Shown here: positions 39,222 through 51,839 of the stretch, one piece after another
Layout: every line of letters begins with the position of its first letter
How positions within the stretch are numbered: the stretch's first letter is position 1
Assembly (NCBI RefSeq): GCF_045679555.1
Contig: NC_092087.1
Coordinates: 81,498,137 to 81,562,136 of the forward strand
Length of the DNA stretch: 64,000 nt
DNA from: Salvelinus alpinus
Taxonomy: Eukaryota > Chordata > Actinopteri > Salmoniformes > Salmonidae
Reading direction: 5' to 3'
The notes under the pieces: generated by a model
Told to the model about the DNA's origin: nothing
Seen by the model: only the letters and a program-made list of their open reading frames with translations
Database searches by the model: none
Translations under genes and position numbers: made by a program

Positions 39222-42200
39222 TGTCACGATCGTCTTGAGGTGAAAGAGTGGACCAAGGCGCAGCGTGTGCAAAATACATCTCTTTATTGTGGAAGAGAGA
39301 AAAACACGAAAACGAACACTATACATAAACTAACAAAAAACAACAAACGACCGTGAAGCTAAATAACGTAAGTGCACAGACAAGCAACAAACGTTCAACA
39401 TAGACAATTACCCACAAACACATGATGCCCATGGCTGCCTTAAATATGGCTCCCAATTAGAGACAATAAACCACAGCTGTCTCTAATTGAGAACCAATCT
39501 AGGCAGCCATCGACATACAAACACCTAGACCAGACATATCCCCATTAAACCTACAAACCCCTAGACAAACCAACACACATACATTCCCCATGTCACACCC
39601 TGACCTAACTAAAATAATAATGACAACACAGATAACTAAGGCCAGGGTGTGACATAACCCCCCCCTTAAGGTGCGAACTCCGGGCGCACCAGCATAAAGT
39701 CTAGGGGAGGGTCTGGGTGGGCGTCTGTCCACGGTGGCGGCTCTGGCACTGGTCGTGGTCCCCACCCCACCATAGTCACTACCCGCTTTCGTAGCCTCCT
39801 CCAAATGACCACCCTCCAACTTAACCCCACTGGATTAAGGGGCAGCACCGGACTAAGGGGCAGCACCGGACTAAGGGGCAGCACCAGGATAAGGGGCAGC
39901 ACCAGGATAAGGGGCAGCACCAGGATAAGGGGCAGCACCAGGATAAGGGGCAGCACCAGGATGAGGGGCAGCACCAGGATAAGGGGCAGCACCAGGATGA
40001 GGGGCAGCACCAGGATAAGGGGCAGCACCAGGCTAAGGGGCAGCACCAGGCTAAGGGGCAGCACCAGGCTAAGGGGCAGCACCGGACTAAATGGCGGATC
40101 CTGGCTGGCTGGCTCTGGCGGATCCTGGCTGGCTGGCGGATCCTGGCTGGACGGCTCTGACGGATCCTGGCTGGACGGCTCATGGCTGGCTGACGGATCT
40201 GGCTGCTCATGGCTGGCTGACGGATCTGGCTGCTCATGGCTGGCTGACGGATCTGGCTGCTCATGGCTGGCTGACGGATCTGGCTGCTCATGGCTGCTCA
40301 TGGCTGGCTGACGGATCTGGCTGCTCATGGCTGGCTGACGGATCTGGCTGCTCATGGCTGGCTGACGGATCTGGCTGCTCATGGCTGGCTGACGGATCTG
40401 GCTGCTCATGGCTGGCGGAAGGCTCTGGCTGATCCTGTCTGGCGGAAGGCTCTGGCTGATCCTGTCTGGCGGAAGGCTCTGGCTGATCCTGTCTGGCGGA
40501 AGGCTCTGGCTGATCCTGTCTGGCGGAAGGCTCTGGCTGATCCTGTCTGGCGGAAGGCTCTGGCTGATCCTGTCTGGCGGAAGGCTCTAGCGGCTCCTGT
40601 CTGGCGGAAGGCTCTAGCGGCTCCTGTCTGGCGGAAGGCTCTAGCGGCTCCTGTCTGGCGGACGGCTCTGAAGGCTCATGGCAGACGGGCGGCTTTGCAG
40701 GCTCATGGCAGACGGGCGGCTTTGCAGGCTCAGTACAGACGGGCGGCTTTGAATACTCAGTACAGACGGGCAGTTCTGCTTGGCAGACGGACAGTTCAGA
40801 CGGCGTTGGGCAGACGGGCAGTTCAAGCGCCGTTGGGCAGACGGGCAGTTCAGGCGCCGTTGGGCAGACGGGGAGTTCAGGCGCCGTTGGGCAGACGGGC
40901 AGTTCAGGCGCCGTTGGGCAGACGGGCAGTTCAGGCGCCGTTGGGCAGACGGCAGACTCTGGCCGGCTGAGACGCACTGTAGGCCTGGTGCGTGGTGCCG
41001 GAACTGGAGGTACCGGGCTGAGGACACGCATCTCAGGGCTAGTGCGGGGAGAGGGAACAGGGCATGCTGGACCCTGGGGACGCACATTAGGCCTAGTGCG
41101 TGGTGCCGGAACTGGTGGTACCGGGCTGAGGACACGCATCTCAGGGCTAGTGCGGGGAGCAGGGACAGGGCACACTGAGTTCTCAAGGCGCACTATAGGA
41201 CTGGTGCGTGGTACCGGAACTGGTGGTACCGGGCTGAGGGCACGCACCTCAGGACGAGTGCGGGGAGAAGGATCAGTACGTACAGGGCTCTGGAGACGCA
41301 CAGGAGGCTTGGTGCGTGGTGCCGGGACTGGAGGCACTGGGCTGGAGACACGCACCACAGGGAGAGTGCGTGGAGGAGGAACAGGGCTCTGGAGACGCAC
41401 TGGAAGCCTGGTGCGTGGTGTCAGCACTGGTGGTACTGGGCTGGGAACACACACCACAGGGCTAGTGCGAGGAGCAGTAACGCACAGGACTCTGGAGACG
41501 CACAGGAGGCTTTGTGCGTGCTGTAGGCACTGTCTTCACCAGACGGCTAGCACGCTCCTCAGGACGAGTATGGAGAGCTGTTCCCGGTGACATTAACTCA
41601 CCAACACGTTCATTCGGACGGATGCTGTGCCTCATGCACCAAACCAGTACATCCCTCATAACTCTCTCCTCCAATTTCTCCATTAACTCCTTTACTGTCT
41701 CTGCTTCGCTCACCTCCAAATCCGCCCTCACCGGCTCCCTACGGTAAGCAGGAGGAGTTGGCTCACGTCTCCCAACTGACCCAACTAAACTACCCGAGAG
41801 CCCCCCCCCAATAAATTTTTGGGTTTGACTTACGGGCTTCCAGCCTTGTTTCCGTGCTGCCTCCTCATATCGCCGCCTCTCTGCTTTCGCTGCCTCCAGC
41901 TCAGCTTTGGGGCGGCGATAATCTCCTGGTTGAGCCCAGGGTCCCTTTCCGTCCAATATTTCCTCCCAAGTCCACGAGTCCTGGTTCCTCTCACGCTGCT
42001 TGATCCATGGTTGGTGGGTAATTCTGTCACGATCGTCTTGAGGTGAAAGAGTGGACCAAGGCGCAGCGTGTGCAAAATACATCTCTTTATTGTGGAAGAG
42101 AGAAAAACACGAAAACGAACACTATACATAAACTAACAAAAAACAACAAACGACCGTGAAGCTAAATAACGTAAGTGCACAGACAAGCAACAAACGTTCA

Positions 42201-42456
42201 ACATAGACAATTACCCACAAACACATGATGCCCATGGCTGCCTTAAATATGGCTCCCAATTAGAGACAATAAACCACAGCTGTCTCTAATTGAGAACCAA
42301 TCTAGGCAGCCATCGACATACAAACACCTAGACCAGACATATCCCCATTAAACCTACAAACCCCTAGACAAACCAACACACATACTTCACCATGTCACAC
42401 CCTGACCTAACTAAAATAATAATGACAACACAGATAACTAAGGCCAGGGTGTGACA
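39222..42456 (-). mobile_element. LTR retrotransposon, gag-like only, with two intact LTRs
   Basis: Two nearly identical direct repeats, 39222-39654 and 42025-42456, begin and end with TGTCAC/GTGACA (TG...CA on either strand). The flanking 5-bp duplication is AAAAC (39217-39221 and 42457-42461). On the minus strand a polypurine tract AAGGGGGGGG precedes the 3' LTR (about 39657-39668), so transcription runs right to left. The internal 2.4 kb has no protease, reverse transcriptase or integrase: a non-autonomous element. The LTRs differ by only a few bases near 39583 and 42387, so insertion is recent. Confidence 0.88.
39666..42019 (-). pseudogene. Gag-like and proline-rich repeat protein of the LTR element
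   Basis: Three successive minus-strand frames (to 41462, then 41457-40288, then 40409-39666) look like one reading frame broken by frameshifts. The first part has a charged helical stretch ('AELEAAKAERRRYEEAARKQ') and 'WTWEEILDGKGPW'. The rest is built of short internal repeats: PRTRP/PVPPVPAPRT, CPTAPELPV, PSARQDQPE and SHEQPDPSA, then LPLILVLPL-type. These correspond to DNA repeats of 27 bp and 18 bp. No enzymatic motif is visible. Gag-like is inferred from position, not from a recognised capsid fold. Confidence 0.5.
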
Positions 42457-42461
42457 AAAAC

Positions 42462-43394
42462 AAAAATTGAAAAAGCTACTTTCTGTTGCTGGATTCGGAT
42501 ACGAAACCTTTTGCACCAGAGGCAGATGCTTACACCCATCTTCCATCCCCGTCCACAACACCGAAACCTACTTGAAGGTAACATCGCTCACTGTTACCAC
42601 TAGTGGCCGGTTTCCACGTAATCTCCTGATGTCCTCAGACATGGATGGACGTTGAATATTGACTTGTATCACGGGTGACCTGGCTGGTTTTCAAAGCAAA
42701 ACAGGTTTCATATAGCTAAAAATAAATTTCCCCAGACGTATCAAAATAACAAAAAGGGTGTGCCTGTGTTTATGTATGGTGGTGTCTCTGCAAATGGAAG
42801 TGGATGCGTGTCCAACATAGTTGAAAGGAAAAGCTATAGAGCTGGAATCATGTCATTATAAACTTCCCTAATAACCCTATACTCTGTGTGTCAACCCTCT
42901 CTAGGATGTACATCTATCCAGTCAGTGTATGGGAGGAACACTTAGCTTGACAGCCTGACACACAAACACACACACACACAAACACTGAGAGGAACACTTA
43001 GGCCTGACAGCCTGACACACTTTAGCCTTTAATGCACCTGATGGATTATATTGATTCTGTATAATACACAGGCTGCTGGGCACACATACACACAATCCCA
43101 GCGAAGAACACACACACACACTTCATCTACTATGGCTGCTGTGGAGACAGAAATAGACAGAAGTGCAGAAACAAAGTGTATTTCTCTTTCTGATACCCAC
43201 TTATTTTCACTCTATGAATGAATACACAGACACACTGTACACTTTCTATCTCTCTCCCTTTCCCTTTCTCTTTCTCTGTCCCTTTCCCCTTTCACTTTCT
43301 CTTTCTCTCTCCCTTTCTCTTTCCAACCTAAAGGTCATTGTGTCCTTGAGAAGAAAGCTGAGTAAACTCCAAACTGTCAGAAACCAAACATTTT
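42462..43394. other. Intronic sequence, partly old repeat
   Basis: 42462-42660 appears to continue the repeat interrupted by the LTR element (tRNA-like 'GATTCGGATACG'). The remainder holds scattered CA-rich and CT-rich stretches and no recognised exon. Confidence 0.4.
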
Positions 43395-43562
43395 TTTAAC
43401 CAGGCGCTGGCCTGGTTGATGACAGCCTACCGGTTCTGTCCCTGACTGCCTTTTTCAGGGACAGAACGACGTATTTTTACCTTGTCTGCTCGGGGATTCG
43501 ATCCAGCAACATTTCGGTTACTGGCACAACACTCTAACCACTAGGCTACCTGCCAGCCCAAT
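43395..43562 (-). mobile_element. tRNA-derived SINE head and body
   Basis: Reverse complement reads 'GGCAGGTAGCCTAGTGG' (A-box region) and 'GGATCGAATCCCCGAGC' (B box), then 'GACAAGGTAAAAATACG'. The tail is partial. Confidence 0.7.
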
Positions 43563-43636
43563 GAGAGTGCACAGACAAAGGAGGGAGAGAGATGGAGAGT
43601 GAGGGAGGAAAGAAGATCGTGCCTGCAGACCGTTTC

Positions 43637-43752
<116 letters not shown>

Positions 43753-43891
43753 AGACAGGGAGGGCATGAGGGGGCATATGTGCCAGGTGTTTGTAGCCCA
43801 GCCAGTTGGCATTGGCAACACTGATTTCTCTAGGGAAGAGAGGGAGATAAAGAGAAAGAGAGAGGAAGAGAGAGCGAGACAAAGATAGAGT

Positions 43892-43950
<59 letters not shown>

Positions 43951-44715
43951 TGCGTGTGCGTGTGCGTGAGAGAGGGGCCTATACTCTGCTGGCAGCGATA
44001 ATTTGGGGGACAGGGGGTAAGGAAAGGGGGGAGGAGGGGGAGTCCACTAGAGATATGGCTTGAGGGTGAGTGTTTAAAATTCAATTGAGCACTAATGGCA
44101 TGTTTATCAGTTAATGAGAGAGGGAGAGCCAGAGAGAGAAGTGAGAGGGAGGAAGAGAGGGAGAGAGAGAGGGAGTGAAAGAAGGAGAGGCAGAGAAAGA
44201 GAGAGAGGGAGAGAGAGAGAGAGAGAGAGAGAGCAAGAGAGAGGGACAGATGCATACATAAACAAACAAGTGTCAGCTGCCCTGGGTTAATGATCAAAGC
44301 AAATGCTGCATACCAATACTGCAGGGGAGGAACAGCAACAAATATTCCCTTGTATACATACCGACGCACGCCTGCACGTACACATTCTAGGGTTGGCCGG
44401 TATCCAGATTTTCATACCATCATACTGTTCCTGTACCAAGGGACGCTATTTCCCTAAACACACACCCCTCCCTAAAATGCAGAGTTGGTCTCCTAAGAGT
44501 GCAGTACCACCCACTGTTCTGCTGCCTACATCTGGTGTCCTGATGTCCCTACAGCCTGTAATGATGACCACATCCCCACTAGACAAGGATAGCACATTCA
44601 CACTATAGGCCGACACAAATAAATATACACACACACACTGAGATGGAGGGACACACACACTGAGATGGAGGGACACACACACACACCAACTAACACAAGC
44701 AGACAACACACACAC

Positions 44716-45222
44716 TGTAACGTCTGCTTCCAACTCACACTCTCAAACACATAGACCCCTGAACGCAGCTCACTCTCTAGATCCCAATCACCTGAATCCT
44801 GATCAGCTGTTCACACCTGTATGTCATTATCACACACTATTTAGTTCAGTTCTTTAAACCCCATCATTGTGAGGTATTGTTTGTTTTGTGACACACTTCT
44901 ATTCAGAGCTCTGTTTTTCACGTAATTTAATCATCCAGTGTATGATCGTTTTTGCCTGCCTCACTAACGACACCTTTTTGCCTATTCCCTGCCTGTACTT
45001 TAGCCTATCAGATTTCCTGTCATCAACCTCTTGCCTGATCTCCCAGACTACGTTACTAGCCTTTTCCCTGCCTGTACTGTTGCCTTTTTGGACCCCCTGT
45101 GTGTGACCTTCTGCCTGCCCCTGGACCCAGCTACCTGCCTCCTCCTGTGGTCCTTTACAAATAAACACCTGCTGTGCCCTGCACTTGAAACCAGCTCTCT
45201 GTCTCCCACCGTGTTCATTACA
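44716..45222 (+). mobile_element. Solo LTR
   Basis: Starts TGTAACGTCTGC and ends GTGTTCATTACA (TG...CA with TGTAA/TTACA inverted tips), contains AATAAA at about 45160, and is flanked by CACAC on both sides, although the surroundings are CA-rich so the duplication is weak evidence. No internal region adjoins it, which fits recombination between two LTRs. Confidence 0.6.
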
Positions 45223-45321
45223 CACACACACACTAGTGCATAAGGAGACAAACACACAGTATCATACAAAGTATCATTGGCGCCCTGTATATGTGTGTGT
45301 GTGTGCATATATATATTTTTT

Positions 45322-46195
45322 AGAGGAGACCCACTGTATAGAGGAGCCCTCCTGTATAGAGGAGACCTCCTGAATAGAGGAGCCCTCCTGTATAGAGGAG
45401 ACCTCCTGTATAGAGGAGACCCCCTCTATCGAGGAGGCCCCCTGTATCGAGGAGACCCCCTGTATGGAGGAGACCCCCTGTATAGAGGAGACCCCCTGTA
45501 TCGAGGAGACCCCCTGTATAGAGGAGACCCCCTGTATAGAGGAGATCTCCTGTATAGAGGAGACCCCCTGTATAGAGGAGACCCCCTGTATAGAGGAGAC
45601 CCCGTGTATAGAGGAGACCCCCTGTATAGAGACCTCCTGTATCGAGGAGACCCCCTGTATGGAGGAGACCCCCTGTATAGAGGAGACCCCCTGTATAGAG
45701 GAGACCCCCTGTATAGAGGAGATCTCCTGTATAGAGGAGACCCCCTGTATAGAGGAGACCTCCTGTATAGAGGAGACCTCCTGTATAGAGGAGACCCCCT
45801 GTATAGAGGAGCCCTCCTGTATAGAGGAGACCTCCTGTATAGAGGAGACCCCCTGTATAGAGGAGACCTCCTGTATAGAGGAGACCCCCTGTATAGAGGA
45901 GCCCTCCTGTATAGAGGAGACCCCCTGTATAGAGGAGACCTCCTGTATAGAGGAGAGCTCCTGTATAGAGGAGACCTCCTGTATAGAGGAGCCCTCCTGT
46001 ATAGAGGAGACCTCCTGTATAGAGGAGACCCCCTGTATAGAGGAGACCTCCTGTATAGAGGAGACCTCCTGTATAGAGGAGACCCCCTGTATAGAGGAGC
46101 CCTCCTGTATAGAGGAGACCCCCTGTATAGAGGAGACCTCCTGTATAGAGGAGAGCTCCTGTATAGAGGAGACCCCTGTATAGAGGAGCCCTCCT
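45322..46195. repeat. 18-bp minisatellite, about 48 units
   Basis: The unit is CCCTGTATAGAGGAGACC with CTC/CCC and GAC/GCC variants. The 18-bp period leaves long frames open on both strands; these are not genes. Confidence 0.96.
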
Positions 46196-46307
46196 GTATG
46201 TATGACTCAGTTGGATCTTCAGTGAACACTGCATTATTATACCCCCCAAGCCTCACGCACTATTAAATGTTCATGACAGGATATAAACACAAACACGGAC
46301 GCATGCC

Positions 46308-46413
<106 letters not shown>

Positions 46414-46605
46414 AGGGTTTCCGTTAGGAAAATGTGGCGCTGGACATTTGACCGGCAGCATTTTAATTTACTGGACATTTGAGAAATTTACTGGACCCAT
46501 TGTATTGGGTACGTAACCTGATTAGGGCGTCCATCCACAGTTCTCAAAATGACAGAAATCACATTTACATTATGGTCATTCATATTAACAGAACATGCAA
46601 GTCGA

Positions 46606-47080
46606 GGATGCAATGATGTGAGGCCCGTCTTACTGAATTCTGATGTGAGGCCCGTCTTACTTCTTACTGATGTGAGGCCCTTCTTACTGAATTCTGATGT
46701 GAGGCCCTTCTTACTGAATTCTGATGTGAGGCCTGTCTTACTGAATTCTGATGTGAGGCCCTTCTTACTGAATTCTGATGTGAGGCCCTTCTTACTGAAT
46801 TCTGATGTGAGGCCCTTCTTACTGAATTCTGATTTGAGGCCCTTCTTACTGAATTCTGATGTGAGGCCCTTCTTACTGAATTCTGATGTGAGGCCCTTCT
46901 TACTGAATTCTGATGCGAGGCCCTTCTTACTGAATTCTGATGCGAGGCCCTTCTTACTGAATTCTGATGCGAGGCCCTTCTTACTGAATTCTGATGTGAG
47001 GCCCTTCTTACTGAATTCTGATGCGAGGCCCTTCTTACTGAATTCTGATGCGAGGCCCTTCTTACTGAATTCTGATGTGC
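46606..47080. repeat. 27-bp minisatellite, about 17 units
   Basis: The unit contains GATGTGAGGCCCTTCTTACT and GAATTCT. Variants are GTG/GCG/TTG and CTT/GTC/CTG. Confidence 0.95.
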
Positions 47081-47694
47081 ACTTTGAAGATGTTAGAATA
47101 ACTGTCCACATTGACTTTTCCTCAACCAGCAAGATGAGAAATTAACAGAAATATCACTAGCCTGTGTCAATCTACTATCCCCCATAGTAGAAATGTTAAC
47201 TATTCTGTTAGTCAGCTAGTCGAGTAAGAAATAGCCTATTCCAAACAGACTCTGGGACAGTTATGGGATGATAGAGCCCAAATTCATACAACCAGGAGTC
47301 CTAAGATACATCATAATTGTTTTTAAAGCAATGAGTCTGATGCAACAGATCAGAATGTTTAGCTTAAAATGTTGATAAACTATTATTTATGCACATTATA
47401 AGCGCAGAAATGTGCACAAGGCAGTAGGATACGAGCAAATGTTCGTTCCATAATGCAATTAGCGGGAAAACACTGTTGTCAAACGGGCACTGCACATGCA
47501 AGAGGTTTCATGTGACAATGATGAAAATATCCATTAGACATTTTGAAAAAGGGGAGATCTAATTTGCAACAACTAGCATGGGTTGCTAATATGACTAGGA
47601 TTGTGCCTTTGGCTACTAGACAATGAAAGAAAGTTTATATAAAATAATTGCCTCCACCAATATGGTCTGATTTTGGCTAAGCTACACTATATAT

Positions 47695-48475
47695 ACACAA
47701 AAGTTATGTTGACACCCCTTCAAATTGATGGATTTGGCTATTTCAGCAACACCCGTTGCTGACCGGTGTATACAATCGAGCACACAGCCATGCAATCTTC
47801 ATAGACAAACATTGGCAGTAGAATGGCATTACCGAAGAGCTCAGTGACTTTCATCATGGCACCGTCAATCAGTTCGTCAAATCTCTGCCCTTCTAAAGCT
47901 GCCCCGGTCAACTGTAAGTGCTGTTATTGTGAAGTGGAAACATCTAGGAGCTGTTCGTCAGGAGCTTCATGAAATGGGTTTCCATAGCCGAGCAGCCATG
48001 GAATAATGTTCTGGGGCTGTTTTTCATGGTTCAGGCTAGGCCCCTTAGTCTTAACGCTACAGCATACAATGACATTCTAGACGATACTGTGCTTCCAACT
48101 TTGTGGCAACAGTTTGGGGAAGGCCTGTTCCTGGTTCATGCCCCCATGCACAAAGCAAGGTCCATACAGAAATAGCTTGTCAAGATCGGTGTGGAAGACC
48201 TTGACTGGCCTGCAGAGCCCTGACCTCAACCCCATCAAACACCTTTGGGATGAATTGGAACGCCGACTCCAAGCCTGGCCTAATCGCCCAACATCAGTGC
48301 CTGACCTCACTAATGCTCTTGTGGCTGAATGGAAGCAAGTCCCCGCAGCAATGTTCCAACATCTAGTGGAAAGCCTTCCCAGAAGAGTGGAGGCTGTTAT
48401 ATCTGCCTCTCCATATTAATGCCCATGATTTTGGAACGAGATGTTCGACGAGCAGGTGTCCACATACTTCAAAGT
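47695..48475 (+). mobile_element. Tc1-like internal-deletion derivative
   Basis: After TA the left end CACTATATATACACAAAAG and 'ACACCCCTTCAAATT' match a common salmonid Tc1-like element; the right end has 'GTGTCCACATACTTC'. Transposase pieces include 'TLWQQFGEGLF', 'SPDLNPIKHLWDELERRL' and 'VESLPRRVEAVI'. Most of the first two thirds is deleted, and the catalytic Glu position reads Lys (NPIKH). Confidence 0.75.
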
Positions 48476-49132
48476 GAAGTATAAGGTAGAAGCCTAAGTG
48501 TTATTGTTTATTAGTTTACTCCAATTGGGGGAAGGGTGGAAGGGTTTGCAGGGAATAATAAAGGTATATTAAAAAAAAACAAGTATGTATGTCTATATAG
48601 GTATGTGTATGTATATATGTGCATATGTGTATGTACGTGTATGTATATGGATGTAGATATTTACCCCCCAAAAGATATGGGGGATTGGAAATGATGCAGA
48701 CAATTACATTGATGGAAGCAACAATCTATCTGCAATATTAAGCTGATCCACCCCTTATAAAAAACATTTAAAAAAGTGCACTACATGACCAAAAGTAAGG
48801 TAAGACATGCATCCTAATATGTAGTAAAACATTCCGGTTTCAAACAATTAAGTATATGTTTCAAGATGCATACTGCCTCCCGCTCAATGCAAAGTGGTGT
48901 GAAGCCTGCCTTCCGTTGCCTGTTCATTTGCTGTTTGACATGCTGTAGCAGCAGCTTCCACGCTGTCTGACAGATTCTACACTCAAAAGGCTCTGTATCT
49001 GTATGCTTTGTGTGATAAATAAGATACATAACCAATATACTGTATACACGCGGCAATTTAATTCCACAAAATTATGCAAATTAACCTATAAACCGATCAG
49101 CATGACCAGTTTACATCGACTGGTATTTCTAT
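48476..49132. other. Body of the composite element, no gene recognised
   Basis: AT-rich sequence with a TATGTATGT-rich stretch (48585-48665). An 80-codon minus-strand frame at 48814-49056 has no recognised match. Confidence 0.4.
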
Positions 49133-49442
49133 CAATGAAGAGAGGCTAAAACTATTACTTCACAATGAAGAGAGGCTAAAAACCATTACTTCACAATGAA
49201 GAGAGGCTAAAAACCATTACTTCACAATGAAGAGAGGCTAAAAACCATTACTTCACAATGAAGAGAGACTAAAAACCATTACTTCACAATGGAGAGGCTA
49301 AAAACCATTACTTCACAATGAAGAGACTAAAAATCATTACATCACAATGAAGAGAGAATAAAAACCATTACATCACAATGAAGAGAGGCTAAAAACCATT
49401 ACTTCACAATGAAGAGAGGCTAAAAACCATTACATCACAATG
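49133..49442. repeat. 31-bp minisatellite, about 10 units
   Basis: The unit contains TCACAATGAAGAGAGGCTAA and AAACCATTACT. Some units lack 2-3 bp. Confidence 0.93.
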
Positions 49443-49561
49443 AGATTTTTTCTTCTTCTCCCAGACAATTGACTGGCGCCAATTTAATTGGCTTTTCAAT
49501 TTTTTGAATCAGCCAAAAGACAGCTATTACCGGCTAACGAAAACCCTGACATACATCGACG

Positions 49562-49784
49562 CATGCACGCACACACACACACGGATGCATGCATGCACAC
49601 ACACACGGATGCATGCAAGCACACACACACACACGGATGCATGCAAGCACACACACGCGGATGCATGCAAGCACACACACACACACACGGATGCATGCAA
49701 GCACACACACACACACACGGATGCATGCAAGCACACACACACACACGGATGCATGCACACACACACACACACAGATGCATGCAC

Positions 49785-49819
<35 letters not shown>

Positions 49820-49830
49820 CACACACACAC
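49562..49830. repeat. (CA)n punctuated by GGATGCATGCAAG
   Basis: CA blocks of 4-10 units alternate with GGATGCATGC(A)AG in a loose 20-28-bp rhythm, then a pure CA tract. Confidence 0.93.
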
Positions 49831-49879
49831 ATCATCATCAGGAGGAAGAGGGAGTGTGAGTAAAAGAAAGAGAAAGAGA

Positions 49880-50925
49880 AAGACGTTGGACTAGTTTGAG
49901 AGAGAAAGACATTGGACTAGTTCAAGAGAGAAAGACGTTGGACTAGTTCAAGAGAGAAAGACGTTGGACTAGTTCAAGAGAGAAAGACATTGGACTAGTT
50001 CAAGAGAGAAAGACGTTGGACTAGTTCAAGAGAGAAAGACGTTGGACTAGTTCAAGAGAGAAAGACGTTGGACTAGTTCAAGAGAGAAAGACGTTGGACT
50101 AGTTCAAGAGAGAAAGACGTTGGACTAGTTCAAGAGAGAAAGACGTTGGACTAGTTCAAGAGAGAAAGACATTGGACTAGTTCAAGAGAGAAAGACGTTG
50201 GACTAGTTCAAGAGAGAAAGACGTTGGACTAGTTCAAGAGAGAAAGACGTTGGACTAGTTCAAGAAAGAAAGACGTTGGACTAGTTCAAGAGAGAAAGAC
50301 GTTGGACTAGTTCAAGAGAGAAAGACGTTGGACTAGTGCAAGAGAGAAAGACGTTGGACTAGTTCAAGAGAGAAAGACGTTGGACTAGTTCAAGAGAGAA
50401 AGACGTTGGACTAGTTCAAGAGAGAAAGACGTTGGACTAGTTCAAGAGAGAAAGACGTTGGACTAGTTCAAGAGAGAAAGACGTTGGACTAGTTCAAGAG
50501 AGAAAGACGTTGGACTAGTTCAAGAGAGAAAGACGTTGGACTAGTTCAAGAGAGAAAGACGTTGGACTAGTTCAAGAGAGAAAGACGTTGGACTAGTTCA
50601 AGAGAGAAAGACGTTGGACTAGTTCAAGAGAGAAAGACGTTGGACTAGTTCAAGAGAGAAAGACGTTGGACTAGTTCAAGAGAGAAAGACGTTGGACTAG
50701 TTCAAGAGAGAAAGACGTTGGACTAGTTCAAGAGAGAAAGACATTGGACTAGTTCAAGAGAGAAAGACATTGGACTAGTTCAAGAGAGAAAGACGTTGGA
50801 CTAGTTCAAGAGAGAAAGACGTTGGACTAGTTCAAGAGAGAAAGACGTTGGACTAGTTCAAGAGAGAAAGACGTTGGACTAGTTCAAGAGAGAAAGACGT
50901 TGGACTAGTTCAAGAGAGAAAGACA
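49880..50925. repeat. 26-bp minisatellite, about 40 nearly identical units
   Basis: The unit contains GTTGGACTAGTTCAAGAGAG and AAAGAC. Only a handful of substitutions (ATTGG in some units, AGAAAG in one, GTGCAAG in one), so homogenisation is recent. Followed by GGAGGGAGAT repeats to 50977. Confidence 0.96.
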
Positions 50926-51049
50926 GATGGAGGGAGATGGAGGGAGATGGAGGGAGATGGAGGGAGATGGAGGGAGTGCAAATAAGAATAGTAAAAAGAG
51001 AGATAAAGACTGAAACATGATCAAATAAAAGGTTGGAACACAGGAAAGT

Positions 51050-51535
51050 GTGTATGAATGAATGAATGAATGAATTAATGAATGATGGAATAAATTAAGG
51101 AATTAATGAATGATGGAATAAATTAATGAATGAATGATGTTATAAATTAATGAATGAATGATGGAATAAATGAACAAATGAATAAAAAATGGCATGAATG
51201 ATGGAAGAAATTAACAAATTAATAAATAATTTAATGAATGATCGAATAATTGAATGAATGATGGAATAAATGAACAAATTAATAAATAATTGAATGAATG
51301 ATGGAATAAATGAACAAATTAATAAATAATTGAATGAATAATGGAATAAATGAACAAATTAATAAATAATTGAATGAATAATGGAATAAATGAATGAATG
51401 AATGATGGAATCAATAAAATGATGAAATGAATAAGTGAATGATGAAATGGATGAATAATTTAATGATTGAATTAATACATGAATAAATGATAGAACAAAT
51501 GAATGAATGAATGAATAAATGAATGAGAGCGTATG
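51050..51535. repeat. Degenerate (TGAA)n tetranucleotide region
   Basis: TGAA/TGAT/TAAA units in higher-order blocks of about 48 bp ('GGAATAAATGAACAAATTAA' recurs four times between 51265 and 51362). Confidence 0.9.
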
Positions 51536-51839
51536 AATGAGACATGAGTGCCACACCTATATCCTTGTCAGTCTGTCGGGGTGTGTATATGTGAGTGTAT
51601 GTATGTGAGCGGGGTGTGTGTGAGCAGAATGTGTATATGTGAGCGGATTGTGTATATGTGAGCGGGGTGTGTATATGTGAGCGTATGTGTGCGAGCGGGG
51701 TGTGTGTGACATTCCACATGTACACCCTAACTCTGTCTACACCACAGCCAAGATCATTCCTCTCCCTTTTAATCCAAACAGAACGGAAACACACCCACAC
51801 ACTACAGGTGTCCAATATTACACAACAACCACTGGACAG

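Noticed and set aside
45277..46266. Several 240-330-codon repetitive frames
   Set aside because: Translations of the 18-bp array in different frames; none resembles a protein.
48814..49056. 80-codon minus-strand frame with Cys residues
   Set aside because: Lies inside a composite transposable element, matches nothing I recognise, and has no splice or promoter context.
49880..50925. CRISPR-like regularity of the tandem arrays
   Set aside because: Units are contiguous with no unique spacers and the genome is vertebrate. These are minisatellites.
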